Counted from the stretch's first letter, positions 25,701-37,190 are shown. The stretch is 64,000 nucleotides of DNA from Eudorina sp. 2006-703-Eu-15 (GCA_003117195.1 BDSI01000160.1:116290-180289), one strand, 5' to 3'. Numbers and translations: made by a program. The notes: generated by a model from the letters alone, not told the origin.

Positions 25701-28574
25701 GCCCGCAGCACCATCGCCACTCCGAAGCCCGCAGCGATACCCAGCCACGTGCTGGTCATCAGAAGGTACCTGCGGGGGCAGGGGGTGAGGGCGGGGAGGG
25801 GGGGAAGGGCGGGGTGAGGGCGGGGTGAGGGCGGGAGGGTACAGGAAATTGGTAGAAACTTTCAAACTGCGCTGCTGCCAGAGCGTGAGGGCGGGAGGGG
25901 GTGAGGGCGGGAGGCGGGGGTGTGGGTGGGTGAGGGCGGGTGAGGGCGGTGAGGGGGCCTGGGGCGAGCCATAGTTACAGATACACCCGGGGCATGGTAC
26001 TGGCCCAGCGCCGCTCATCCCATGCCGCGTGTGCGCTCCGCACTGCCCCCGCGCTGCGCTCGCGCTCGCAGCGCTCACCCGAAGTTCCACAGCAGCCGCC
26101 ACACAAGCACGGGCCCCTCCCCGGCCCCCTCCCCCGCCCCGGTCCCGGCCTCCGCCTCCAGCTCGCTCCATTGCGGCGCCAGCTGCCACTGCTGCTGGCG
26201 CGCCTGCCTCGCCATCCGCGCCAGCGCCCCCAGCAGCACCACGCTGGTGGCGTCGTTGACGATGCCCTCCCCGAACACCAGGCTGAACAGCTTGGGGGAG
26301 GCGCGCGGGTCCAGCAGCCCCAACACCGCGACAGAGTCGGTGGCGGCGAACACCGCGCCCAGCGCCAGGCAGTCCTGACGCGCCGTCGCCCGTCGCGGGA
26401 GGTGGCGAGGACGAGGAGGTCGCGAGGCGGCGGCGGTGATAATCATTAGCAAACATGCCGGGGCAGGGAGGGACGGAGGAATGGTGGCGAGGACGAGGAG
26501 GTCGCGAGGCGGCGGTGGTGGGAAGCAGCACACATGCAGGAAAAGGAAGGAGCGGAGGATTCAAAGAGGGAGGGAGGGAGAGTGTGAAATAATGGGTGGA
26601 CGACACGACTGCGAACAGGGGACGGAACGAGGGGACAAGGGCCGAGTCAGCACGTGGACGTGCCCGTACTGCGCATATGAGGACAGGGCCGCCCTGGAAG
26701 GCACCAGGTATCGGGTCTGCCACCCAGTGTATCGGTTCTGCCACCCAGGGGAGCCCTTGCCGTACCTGCGCATCCAGGCCGAATGTCGTACCACCAAGGC
26801 TGTACAGCGCGGCTGACATGAGCACGAAGGACACCAGAGTTCCCAACACACCAAAGCTGCACAGCAGCAGCAGCAGCAGCAGCAGTAGTGCCAAATACAG
26901 TAGTAGCAGTAGCAGCAGTAGCAGCAGCAGGCACGATACGCGTGCGTGTATAAATGCATGCACCCACCATCGGCCCGTTTCCCGCCCAAGAGCGCCCCAT
27001 CCAAGCGGATATAACATGGCTTGGTCTTCTCATTGAAGCATACACACATACCATATATTAACATACACATAACATATGTACACACATACATGTACACATA
27101 TACTCAGTCTCACCAGGCGGGTTCCTCGCCAAACACACAGACACACCTCAATATGGATGGCAGGTTGCTGAAGAAGAGGCGCTGCTCCACGGACAGCCCC
27201 GCGTAGAAGATGACGGGAGGGAGCAGATAGCTGCGGCGGACAGAGGGGGGAAGAGGATGGGGGCGCAGGTGCGTGTCTCGCCCCCTCCCTCCGGCCCCAC
27301 AGGTCGGGCCAGCCCCTCCCTCCCTCCGGACCCACAGGTCGGGCCAGCCCCTCCCTCCCTCCGGACCCACAGGTCGGACCAGCCCCTCCCTCCCTCCGGA
27401 CCCACAGGTCGGACCAGCCCCTCCCTCCCTCCGGTCTGCAGCCTCACGTGAAGAACGCGGCGCTGTTGAACCGCAGCAGCCCATTGACGAGGCCCGCGTT
27501 GGTGGTGTCCCTCCAGGCCAGCAGCGCCAGGCCCGCGCCCAGGCCCAGCAGGCAGGCGGTGCCGCTCTCGTTCAGGTAGCGGGACCTGCGGGAGAGCGGG
27601 TCGGCGGCGGAGGACGACGGCGCGATACCAGTACGGCAGGCACGTGGCTTACAGGTCGAGTTGGGGCAGATGGATGCCCTAGGGCCGTGGAGCAAGGACC
27701 ATGGGGGGCAGGGGAGCTGGGTGGGTGTCCCGGGGCGAATACCACTAGGGGGGAAAACGTGTCGCTTCACCCGCCGACCGACCCACGGGTCAGCTACCGC
27801 GGGGGGTTGCACACCCTCACCCTCACCGGGAGCTTAGGTGGTGGCCCAGCAGGCTCCATAGTGCCGCCAGCAGCACCAGGACGCCTGGTGGGGTACCGTG
27901 GGGATTGGTTTGGTTTCGGGGCCCAGGGAGGGTTACAGGGTCATTGTGGGGGATGGGGCCGGCGTACAGGGAGTCGGGTCGGGCGGTTGGGTAGTCCGCT
28001 GCACGCAAGGTGGGGGAGTGGGGGGAGGTGTGCGTGGCGCTGTGTGTGTGCGCGCGCGCTCTCCTCCCCCCCCCACCCGCGGGAGCTGCATGTAGGTGCT
28101 CGCCGTCGTTGAGGTAGACCACCGTCCTTGCGGTGTGGTGTGGTCGATTGCAGGGACGTAAGAGGGGGATATGCGGCTGAATTCAAATGCCATACCGCTG
28201 GCAGTAATTTTGTCATCGGTGATGCGGCCTGTGATCTGAGACACACTGCAAGCCGGGCGGCGCCATCGCCCCTTCGAGCCGACGTTGACTGTCGGATGCC
28301 GCCAAGGAATAGCGGTGCGGGTGGAGGTTGTCCTTGTGCTTGAAGTTGATTAGCAACATAGTTGCGACGGCAATTCGTGCAGGTCCTTCCCGCCGGGCAA
28401 GGATGGCCCCGTTGCGACGACTTCATGGCGGTTGGCCATAACCGGCCGCGCGATGGATCGAGCACAGGGCGACACCCTACCTGTCGTCAGACCTGCGATC
28501 TCGAGATCAGCCTCCGTGGGCTTGTTGGGCGGGTGGACCCCGCCCACCGAGGCGAGAGCCTCGTCCGGCATCAT
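18858..28574 (-). CDS. Na+/H+ (cation/proton) exchanger, plant NHX / NHE (CPA1) type
   Basis: Electroneutral cation/proton antiporter, probably on an endomembrane or the vacuole. Exons (minus, 5' to 3') are 28574-28481, 27884-27827, 27585-27448, 27230-27147, 26856-26766, 26374-26079, 25769-25673, 25323-24682, 23864-23808, 23420-23323, 22933-22549, 20441-19751 and 19057-18858. All are in phase, encoding 976 aa. Family motifs are LLPPVIFYAG (about residues 99-108), AATDSV with the acidic D168, GEGIVNDATS (N195-D196, the ND pair of electroneutral exchangers), ARAASVVPLS, and IWWSGLMRGAVSVAL with R558. Exon 8 carries a roughly 150-residue Gly/Ala insertion. The C-terminal tail (about 300 aa) is disordered and Gly-rich, with a short acidic end. 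The start is the first ATG of the in-phase exon at 28574; an intermediate exon near 28090-28122 was not needed. Motifs fit the vacuolar NHX1 class best. Confidence 0.92.
19636..19712 (+). repeat. (GT)n microsatellite in exchanger intron 12
   Basis: About 35 GT units. On the gene's strand it reads (CA)n, and an unspliced frame would give a Thr-His polymer. The donor at 19750 (ACACG|GTGCGT) removes it from the coding sequence. Confidence 0.9.
20442..22548 (-). repeat. Large exchanger intron 11, full of (CA)n-linked repeat fragments
   Basis: This 2.1-kb intron has many short (CA)n runs separated by reused words. GTTATGGGTGGGCTTCTTGT occurs at 21121 and again near 21998 (after GGGCG). A block with CGTCGCCTGTGTCGCCTG and CGCGGCTCAG lies at 22060-22110. 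CGGGCTTCCTCGCCAGGCAC lies near 22228. The same words recur reversed in the Yip1 intron at 30912-31100. No coding potential was found on either strand. Confidence 0.7.
22960..23245 (+). repeat. (AGCAGN)n trinucleotide-type repeats in exchanger intron 10
   Basis: Imperfect AGCAGCAATAGAAGCAGC and AGTAGCAGCAGC repeats fill 22960-23060 and 23150-23240. On the gene strand they read as CTGCTG runs, pyrimidine-rich sequence ahead of the exon 11 acceptor. A similar CAG run sits at 26860-26935, just before the exon 5 acceptor. Confidence 0.8.
23998..24092 (-). repeat. Dispersed repeat family 1, reversed copy in exchanger intron 8
   Basis: The reverse complement is nearly identical to 37682-37780: GTTACATATCTGCCGGGCC, GCCCCATACGGGAGACCGCC, then a CCCCCGGATACGGGGG hairpin. 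A CA run lies on its far side at 24123-24137. It lies between exons 8 and 9. Confidence 0.85.
27280..27440 (+). repeat. About 36-bp minisatellite in exchanger intron 3
   Basis: Four copies of a unit with CCCTCCCTCC and GGACCCACAGGTCGG. The GACCCACAGGTC core is one mismatch from the window-wide palindrome GACCCACGGGTC. It ends immediately before exon 3 (27448). Confidence 0.85.
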
Positions 28575-28990
28575 CACGGCCGCTAACGTTGAGAGCCTGC
28601 AGCATAAATGATCAGATCATCTCTGTGTTTGAAATTATTACCTAACGATGAACGCCAAGGGACTGCAACGGAGTTTTTGGGTCGTCGTACGTGTTTTGCA
28701 ACTTTGTGACTTCGGGCTTGACGCAGACACTAAAGTAGTTCATACATGTAATCCTTGGTAATTGGTAGTTTCCCTTGCACAACTTCTTCAGTAATTGTGG
28801 TCGTGTTGGACAACAGCTGTCGACGAAATCATCTCTTCGCCGTCGGGTGCGGAACCTACATTTACTGTAATTTTAAAGGCTGCCGTTAGTAGTGACGATT
28901 ACGTCAGCCTTTTTGGTTGCGAGTGACGCAAGCGTGCAACATCGCGCCTTGTTGCACAGTCATAAGAACAATTAGACGCTGGCAGCTGCA
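28575..28990. promoter_or_regulatory. Shared divergent promoter region, exchanger (-) and Yip1 gene (+)
   Basis: Only 416 bp separate the two proposed start codons. The region is less GC-rich than average. No clear TATA box was found on either strand. Head-to-head spacing suggests a bidirectional promoter, which is inference. Confidence 0.5.
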
Positions 28991-30497
28991 ATGGCGGACT
29001 GGGGCATGAGGCCTCAGGATCAGATGTATGGTAGCGGTCAACCGGGAGGCGTAGAATGGTTCAGTTCGGGAGGAGCAAGCACGTACGGTGCATATGGAGC
29101 GTACTCTGCCCCTGGAGCAAGTTATGGAACTACCTCAGGGAACTCGTATGAAGATGAGCCCCCGCTCCTTGAAGGTGCGCGCTTCTCGCGCCTTGCATGG
29201 TTCAGACTTGCGAGACCATGAAGTCCATTTCGCACGTGTTCATAGTCTTGGAAATTGAAAGGTCAGACCTGCCTCGGTTTGCATTCCCTATGACCAGAGC
29301 TGGGCATCGACATCGGTTCGATCTTTTTGAAGACCCGGGCGGTGCTGTTCTGGAGGTTCAACTCGCGCTACCTGGATGATCTTGACATGGGAGGGGCGCT
29401 GATAATCGTTTTCGGGTTAGCCGGCCTGCAGCTCCTGGTAGGTGACACCGCGCGTCTGCCCTTGGGCTGTACGGCAGTGCGTACGGCGGTATCGTCGCCC
29501 ATGCCAACGCACGTCGCCTCCCTGCCCTGCCCTGTATAAACCCTTCTCCGTCCGCATGCTCTACCCCGGCCACATGCCGACCATGGCGGACCTGCACGGG
29601 GCGCTGACGACCTGCACACAAACCCCCACACCCACCCTGCGTCACCCGCACCCCCTCCCTCATCACCTGGGCATGTAGTCGGGGTCTAGGTGGCAAGTCC
29701 TCGGTCCACCCGCCACGACGTGTGACAAAGAATCTGAGCCGCCCGTCACGTGTGGGGTGCATGGCGGCGGCGGCGTCGGCGGTCACCGCCCCCGCACGCG
29801 CCCTTCTCCTGCTCGCCCCCGCGCCCACAGCCAACAGTGCGCGCGCGCCAGCATCCCAGCCACCAACAGTGCGCGCGCGCCAGCATCCGTCAGTCACCAG
29901 CCGTCTTGTCACGTCCCCATCCACAACTCAAACGGGCCATGGCCGCGCGTGTGCGTCCGTGCAGGCAGGCAGCTGTGCCCCTCGCACACTTCTAAACGCA
30001 CGCACTCCCGCCGTGCCACCCACCCACCCACCCCTTTAACTGACGCCCACATCAACTGACAGATGGGCAAGCTCCACTTCGGTGTGACGCTGGGCTGGAG
30101 CGTCGTGTTCTCCATCCTGCTGTGGTTCATGTTGCGGCAGCTGGTCGGGGCCGACGGCGGGGAGGCAAGGAACCTGGACCTGTACGGCTGCTGCTGCGTC
30201 GTAGGCTATAGCATGCTGCCGCTGGTGGTGTTCAGCGCCATGGCCATCCTCATACCCAAGTAAGGCGCCTGCTTGTCGGGTTAGGGTCGGGTCGGGGTCA
30301 GGGTCAGGGTCAGGGTCAGGGTCAGGGTCAGGGTCAGGGTCAGGGTCAGGGTCAGGGTCAGGGTCAGGGTCAGGGTCGGGGTCGGGTCGGGGTCGGGGTC
30401 GGGGTCGGGTCGGGGTCGGGGTCGGGGTCAGGGTCAGGGGGTAGGGGTAGGGGTAGGGGTAGGGGTAGGGGTAGGGGTAGGGGTAGGGGTAGGGGTA

Positions 30498-30565
<68 letters not shown>

Positions 30566-30663
30566 TCGGGGTCGGGGTCGGGGTCGGGTCGGGGTCGGGG
30601 TCGGGGTCGGGGCGGGGTCGGGGCGGGGTCGGGCGGGGTCGGGGCGGGGTCGGGGTCGGGGTC

Positions 30664-30736
<73 letters not shown>

Positions 30737-30768
30737 TCAGGGTCGGGGTCGGGGTCGGGGTCAGGGTA

Positions 30769-30814
<46 letters not shown>

Positions 30815-31097
30815 GTTGTCTGTGGATCATAAGGGGGTGGTGATGGACTGATGCGTGATGTGGTAGTGTGGGGGGGTTGCTGGTGTGGCACCGTGAGCGT
30901 GTGTGGGGGGGCCGTATGTGCGTGCAGAGATAAACTGAGCCGCGAGGAGCGAAATCAGGCGTAACAGGCGATACAGGCGACGGAAGCAGTAATGTGTGTG
31001 TGTGTGTGTTAGCAAGGAGAAAAGCTGAGCAAGCTGAGCAAGGAGAAAAGCTGTGTGTGTGTGTGTGTGTGTTTAAAGAGCAGCCACCCATAACTGC

Positions 31098-31148
<51 letters not shown>

Positions 31149-31862
31149 CAACACCCCCCCCCCACCACCACCACCACCCGGTCCGCTGCGGCAGCGAGGG
31201 CCCCCGAGGGCCGTGAGGCCGGTCGTCCCCGACCGGATGGTGGGGATGGTGGGGGTGTCACAGGCGGTCGTCGCTACTACCGGTAGCCCCACGGCGAGGG
31301 GGGGAACCGGTAGTAGCGACGACATATGCTTGCTTGTGGCCCTTGCGGGCCCCCGCTGCCGCCAGGTCTCTCCCGCCCCTCAACCGACCGTTGCTTGCCG
31401 CCCCGCTGCGCCCTCCCCTCTCGCAGGGGGCCGCTGGCACTGGTGGCGGCGGCGGTGTGCACGGTGTGGGCGGCGCTGACGGCGTCGCGCATCTTCGCGC
31501 GGAGGTGTCCCGCGCTGGGGGAGCTCAAGGTGGGAGGTGGGGGGTATAGGAAATTGATAGACATATTCATACTGAGCTGCTACCCCAGAGCGAGGGAGGA
31601 GGGGGGTCACATGACTGTGCGGTGTGGGTGTGGGTGTGGATGTGTTTCTGCTGTGGGGGCGCGGCAGGGGTGCGTGTCATGCAAGAGGCATACCTGCGTG
31701 TGTCCGCGGTGTGTCTGGGGTGTGTGTGTGTTTGTGTTTGGATCGTTGAAGACGTGTTGTTTGCGTTCTCGTCCTCTTGCCCTCTTCCCCGTCGCGCAGG
31801 GGGTCATCATGTACCCCTGCCTCCTGACCTACGCGACGTTTGCGCTGCTGATAACGTACTGA
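28991..31862 (+). CDS. Yip1/YIPF5-family Golgi membrane protein
   Basis: A small multi-pass protein of the ER-Golgi system that binds Rab/Ypt GTPases and acts in vesicle traffic. Exons are 28991-29174, 29298-29437, 30063-30259, 31427-31529 and 31800-31862 (TGA), all in phase, encoding 228 aa. The N-terminal cytosolic part is Gly/Tyr/Ser-rich and leads to the family hallmark DEPPLLEELGID. Next come [13 protein letters not shown] and about five hydrophobic segments ([73 protein letters not shown]). [16 protein letters not shown] matches the usual DLY-GY-LP core of Yip1/YIPF5. Length is typical. The large third intron holds G-rich hexamer repeats and repeat fragments. Confidence 0.93.
30277..30815 (+). 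repeat. G-rich hexamer array in Yip1 intron 3
   Basis: About 540 bp of GGGTCA (about 12 units, 30296-30375), GGGGTA (about 11 units, 30439-30498) and GGGGTC units. All are G-rich on the sense strand. It resembles telomeric repeats only in base pattern; a single TTAGGG occurs at its edge. Confidence 0.95.
30905..31150 (-). repeat. Reversed copies of (CA)n-linked repeat words in Yip1 intron 3
   Basis: The reverse complement of 30912-30985 matches the block at about 22050-22150 (TCGCCTGTATCGCCTGTTAC, CGCGGCTCAG). The reverse complement of 31069-31100 matches the GTTATGGGTGG...TTAAACACACAC words at 21998-22028. GT runs lie at 31054-31072 and 31101-31147. Confidence 0.7.
31267..31323 (+). repeat. 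Perfect 18-bp inverted repeat (hairpin) in Yip1 intron 3
   Basis: Left arm GTCGTCGCTACTACCGGT (31267-31284) and right arm ACCGGTAGTAGCGACGAC (31306-31323) pair perfectly around a 21-nt loop. It lies about 100 bp before the exon 4 acceptor. Confidence 0.95.
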
Positions 31863-34729
31863 GGGAGCCGCGGGAAGCCACAGGCTGCAACCGGGCCGCA
31901 GCCGGGCGGTAGCCAGCGAGCGGCCTGTCCGCGGACACCGGACTGTGGGAACGTGGGGGCAGGCCGTCCCAGCTGCACGGTCCCGACACTGCTGTGGCTT
32001 CCGCCCGACACTCGAGGTTGTGCCACCCTGGGGGGACCTTTCACGGCGGGCGTGTCATGTTTCGGCGTCTCGGGCGCGGCCGCGGATGCAGATGCGCCCT
32101 GGGCCGCCGCCCTGGTTCCCAGTGGCTGCACGTGACGTACATGCACGTCGTGTGTGACATACAGACATGTCATGTCCGACGCACAAACACGTCAGGTCTT
32201 GGGGATCGGAAAGGTCCACTCACCTGCGCGAGTCCCTCGCTGACCACCCACCCCAGGCCCCCTGCTGGGTGTGCCCGGGTTCGTTCTTCGTTCTTCGGGT
32301 TTATTTCTTTTGTCAATTTAACCCCCGGCCCCCTGATCGCATCCAACGAGGGGAGACGGGACCGCGGGTGTGAGGGGAGGGGGGAGGGTGTCCCAATCGG
32401 GGTCGGTGCCGGTGTCTGGGTGTCAGGTGGGAAATCGGAGTCCACCTGTCCCAGCCCTCGAGCCAGTAAGGACCTCGGAGACGTCCGGATGAGTCCACTG
32501 CACTGCACTGCCTGACACGGGCCTTGCGTGTGTTCACTGCCCCAAGGGTGGTTCAAGCGCACAAGCAGGGCGGCGGCTCGTGCACTCGGGGGGGGGGGAG
32601 CGAGGGCGGCTCAAGGCCGTCGTCGTGCAGCCGCCGCGCGCAGACCGGGGCCGTGACAGACCGTTCTGTTGCGAACTGTACCCGCGCGGCAGAGGGGCGC
32701 GATGGGTTTCGAGCCCACACATGGAGAGACGGGGGCCTTAGGGTGACCCGTGCAGGTGCCGTCGTGGGGGCCGGGGCGGGGCTCCTGGGGATGTCCCCCT
32801 TGGGGTCCAGCGACCCGACGTCGCCAGCCGGAGGCGGCGGGGCTGTGGCGGGGCTGGTCAGGCGGTGCTTGCGACCACTGACGCGGACTTGCCCGGACTG
32901 CCTCGGGCCACCTGAACGGGTTGAGATGGTGGTGAGGGTGAGGATGAGGGTGGTGCCGGATGGGTGTGGGGGTGGCGGTGGGTGTAGCGGTGGTGGTGGT
33001 TTGACGTCCCGGGTGCACCAACGTGTAGCGCCTCGCTGGGTCTCCTCACCTGCTGCACCGTTATGCGGCACCCTATGACCGAAGTCAGGGGCTTCGGTTG
33101 TGCGCCTCAACACACGCACACACACATATATCGGCGGCTCAGCTTTTCTCCTTGATAACACACACATATCTAAACACAAACACAGAGGGGCGTCCGCTTC
33201 TCTTCCGCGAGGTGCCCGACCCAGCGCCTGTGGTCAGCTCAGCTGGAGGTGCAGGGGGCTAGGGGACCCCCCCGCCTGATGGGCTGCCCAGCCGACGGGT
33301 CCCGACGGGGGGTTCATAGCGCCGGCAGCCAAACTGGGGGAAAGGATAAGGCAGGGCATCTTTACTTCTTTAGCCTTGGCCCTGCCTAGCTGGCCAGCTG
33401 CCGGTCCGCAGCCTCGCGGCGACGACGGGACGTAGCGCCCATACGCCCTGCGCGCGGTCTGTCTGTCTGTCTTGCTGGGATGCGTCACCGCGGACGTTTT
33501 GCACAGAGGGTTTCGCGCAGAGGGTTTCGCACTCGGCGGTTGGACGCAGCTCGGGTGGCCGTCACGGACTTCTTCTTCTAGCTGGTGGAGGTCGCTGATG
33601 CGCGACCACATTTTGTTTGAATCGCGATCTTGAAGCTGTCCTCCCCGGCCGCAGCAATGCAGAACAGAATAACAGAACTGCCCATGAAACGTGTTTCCAC
33701 CGAAAGCGGTGCCGTTTCGATGCCGTTTCAGAGCGGTTAAATGTCGTCGCCCCGCGCGGCTGCCACATATTGATTTCCTCGTTCCGTTAAAAATCAGAGT
33801 CCGATGGAAAGGCGGCACGCGGCGCACTGTTTGGTGTCAAGCGGGCGCCTCCCTGCTGCTGGTGCTGACTTGGTGCTGCCACACAGTGGCCATACCGCAA
33901 CCCGCCGCGTTGTAACCCCGTTCGGAGACCCCTGGGGCGGTGGGCACGTGGGATGAACTCTCGTTGGGACCTCATCCCAGACCGCACAGACACGACCTGC
34001 CGCCGGTCTCCATAGCCGTACGCGCAAGACGACGTGCGCTGCCGCCGGTCCCAGCGGCTCTCCCCGGACCCCCCGCGAGCACCACGGGCTGGTTGGGGCT
34101 GCATAACGTCCCCCCTGAGGAGCACCAAGGAAGCAAGGGTGTGTGCCGTTGTGTCATTTGCAAGCGGCGCGGCCTGTCCTTGCTTGTGACACACGCCCGG
34201 TGCGGCGGTGTTGAGTAGCGCGATCACGGGGGTGGGGATCGCGTGCCGCACATGCTGGCCGCGCTGGCCTACCCGACGGCGGCAGCGGCTGCGTCAGCGA
34301 GGGTGGGCTCCGGTGCGCCTGTGGAGCCTGTCCGGTGAGCCGTGGTGGCGCGGATCCGTCCGTGCAGTGGCTGATCACCCCGATGACCCGCGGATGCCAC
34401 TGGACTGGTATTGAAACCTCAGGGACGTGAAGCCGCCATGTCACCTCCGCAGGACGGTAACACCCTACCCAGCTGTGCTGAGCACAGGGGGACGGAGACG
34501 CGGGCGGTGGAAAGAGAGAGTCAAGGGATGATGCCCCTGGATGCCCGACCTTGGGGAGTGGCGCGCCTGGGGCGGTAAGAATACCCCCGGGTATCCCGGT
34601 TGGTCGATGCTTTAGGCGTTACACTGGCGCGCGTGATACGTCTGGGGCGGCCGTTGGACACCTGTTGTCCACTGGGATGACCGAACCCGACCGAACTGCT
34701 CTTAAAACGCAGCCCCGACAGTGAATCGC
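31863..34729. other. No supported gene; Yip1 3' region and short repeat traces
   Basis: Several ORFs exist on both strands, but none has a recognisable family, splice context or good length. A fragment of the (CA)n-linked repeats is at 33110-33180 (CGGCGGCTCAGCTTTTCTCC). The Yip1 poly(A) site must lie in the first part, but no TGTAA is close; one occurs only at 33911. Confidence 0.5.
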
Positions 34730-35640
34730 AGTCGTACTGCTATATATAAAGTATTTCCTTACCCTCTAAATTAGGAATTTATCTTATAACAGAGCCATTT
34801 TATTATTTGTTGCACATCTCGCCAGGAAATGGAGCTCTTTGGCATTCATGGCCGGCACCCGACTGTACAGTCTCGTTACAACGCGTTACAGTACTCAAGC
34901 ACGTCGAAGTTGGAGATCAGATGAAATGTCAAATTCTGGTTGATGGAACACTAAGATTGCTTATGTAGTTTCATTTTGTCTTTCAAGTTGATTCCACAAG
35001 GTAAACGGCCGCTCGAAGGCTGTTGCGGTTGAACGAGGATCGAACCAACCTACGTCGAATTATCATCAAAGAAGCTGACAGAAAGATAACCTATTAAGTA
35101 GCAAAAAACAGATGATGTGGCAGTTTTGCAGCGAGTCCTTGCAGCATGTCACTAAGGTAAGAAACGCGGGCTTTGAGAACTTGAACGGCATAAGATAGCC
35201 ATCTGAAGTCGGTGACATCTAGACATTCATAAGAAATATGTTTTTATTCAGTAGCTTAAGCCCATTGGCTTTCCGGGCGTCCTACCAGGGCTCCGACCTG
35301 GCGACTCAACGGAGCAGGCGCAACAAATCGTATTCATCAATTGCAGGATAACCGTATAGCCTTCTTCATGAGTATTGGTCTTTGTATTATTTTCACTTAC
35401 TTCCCTGCACCGGGGGGACTACCCATCCCTCTGCTACCCACGCAGGCCTCAAACATTTTATTGTTCAAACTTAACTTCAATACAACAACATAGTATTATT
35501 AAACAAATAAGTTTGGTTGATGGATAAGCTGCATCACCCAATCGACTTGATGGCCTCACTTGCGCCGACAGACGTCGCCCGAAGATTAAGCAAGCACTAC
35601 GTATGCAAGAATATTTAGAGTATGACAACAACGTACTTGT
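34730..35640. other. AT-rich block without coding capacity
   Basis: About 900 bp with much lower GC than the rest of the window, including TATATATAAAG at about 34741 and several poly-A/T stretches. No ORF of note, no terminal inverted repeats and no RNA gene could be seen. Confidence 0.6.
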
Positions 35641-36593
35641 GGGTCAACATAGTTATATTATCCCAGAAAAGGTCGCTAGGCGTCGTCGTAACGCACGTGG
35701 AATTTCCATGATTGCGATTCTCCCCACACGTCTTGTGCAATCCTTTAATTCTCCCCTATTCGCCACAGAGATGCTTCCATAAGTTGCCGTGGCAAATGGC
35801 CATGTCCTCCTCAGACAAGTGAGCTCCCTAACTGTCACGCGGAGCGGATCATGCAGGAATTCGGGAAAAATCTCAGCGTCTTGATCACACACCTCGGATG
35901 CACATGCTCGTCAGCGAGGCAACTTTCCGGCTTCCGTTGCGAGCACGGACGCGGACTCGCGGAGCTCCTGCAGAGTTCAGGCTTGCAGGTATTCCGCGCA
36001 TATACCGAATGCGAGGACTCGCACGTTTCCAAGGGCGGTAAGTGATTAGTCCAGCCTCAAGCCGGTAGGAACGAAGCCGCATGCGCCGTCTGGTGACCGA
36101 AATTCAAACGGCCCTTCCATGGCAGGCAACTTAGAAGCCAAAGAGGACGACGAGGTTGCAGGATGTGGCCGAGAGGTCGGGCAGCCTGAGGTGAGTCCTG
36201 AGTGACAGTACCGTCACGTAAAGCGGCAGCGATAGGTCAGACGGGTTAGACACGCACCCGAACGCGCCATGCAGGTCTGCACACATTTACAAGACAATCA
36301 TCATGATATGCTCCAGGCTGCGAAACTGGTCCGCTTGTTTCCCCATCGGTGCGCCGACGATGGACCGGCTCCCCGACGGCGATGGACGGCAACCGTCCAA
36401 CATGCCTGCGGCACGAGTTCGGACATTAATGTGGACTTCGTTGTACTGAGCAGTTCTTCCTCTCCAGCTCCTGCTGGGTCTGCGCTAGGCAGGACGGGAA
36501 CAGCGGCAACGGTGAGGCGCGGAAGGACGTGGGGCCGTATGCCCTGCGTGAGGATTCAATCAGCTTAGCGTCCGGCCATCCACCACGCTGCAT

Positions 36594-36690
36594 GTGTTTG
36601 GCGAGGAACCCGTGCAAACCAATCACAAACCGCGCGAACCTATCACAAACCGCGCGAATCAATTATAATTCGCGCAAACCCATCATAACG
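36594..36690 (+). repeat. Four 20-bp units with CCAATCA/ATCACAAAC, next to a repeat word
   Basis: Units of the form GCGCGAACCTATCACAAACC repeat at a 20-bp period from 36611 to 36690. They directly follow GTGTTTGGCGAGGAACCC, a word also found (reversed) at 27118-27137 and, in a variant form, near 22228. Confidence 0.8.
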
Positions 36691-36834
36691 CGCGTGTGTC
36701 CTTGCACAAGCACGGCAGGAGCGCGTGCACAGCCAGGGACATATCTAAACCCGGAATAGGCCCGCATGCCAGACAACTGCCCCTGCCCGGCCCGGAAAAC
36801 ACAAAACAGAAAGATGCATCGTGTGCGTGTCTGT

Positions 36835-37010
36835 GTGTTCTTAGGCAGGCAGAACAGGTGTGCGTGTTATGCAAGGGGCAGCGCAGCGCCCAAATAGTTG
36901 CCGGCATGCGTACATAGTAAAACCAATGCCCGACCCATACAGAGAATGTTACATATCTGACCGGGACTGGCACTGGTCAAGAGCGGGGCCCCAGCCCTAA
37001 CGAAAGCCCC
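36835..37010 (+). repeat. Adjacent family 2 and family 1 copies upstream of copy A
   Basis: A family 2 copy (36835-36945: TTCTTAGGCAGGCAGAACAG, then GCGCCCAAATAGTTGCC) is followed directly by a family 1 start at 36949 (GTTACATATCTGACCGGGAC). Confidence 0.8.
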
Positions 37011-37190
37011 CTTTACCCTCCATGTACGGCGGCTCGCAGAACTGATCCAGGGTGATTTTTGACCCGGCCGCCGCCCCGCTGTGTGCCCTTGGGCCTGGCC
37101 GCTTGGAGGTCCTGAGGGTCGGTTTAAGTTAGCAACAAGGAAAGGTGCCCTCAACCTCCTCAACTCAGTCGTGGTCGGACGTCAAGACCC

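Noticed and set aside
28080..28122. Extra exchanger exon reading VVYLNDGEHLHAAP
   Set aside because: Exon 1 (ends 28481) joins exon 2 (starts 27884) directly in phase, and this segment matches no exchanger sequence.
30277..30815. Interstitial telomere
   Set aside because: Units are GGGTCA/GGGGTC/GGGGTA, not the TTTTAGGG or TTTAGGG type of green-algal telomeres.
35030..35060. tRNA B-box-like GGTTCGATCC on the minus strand
   Set aside because: The flanking bases do not form a T stem, and no acceptor or anticodon stem can be drawn.
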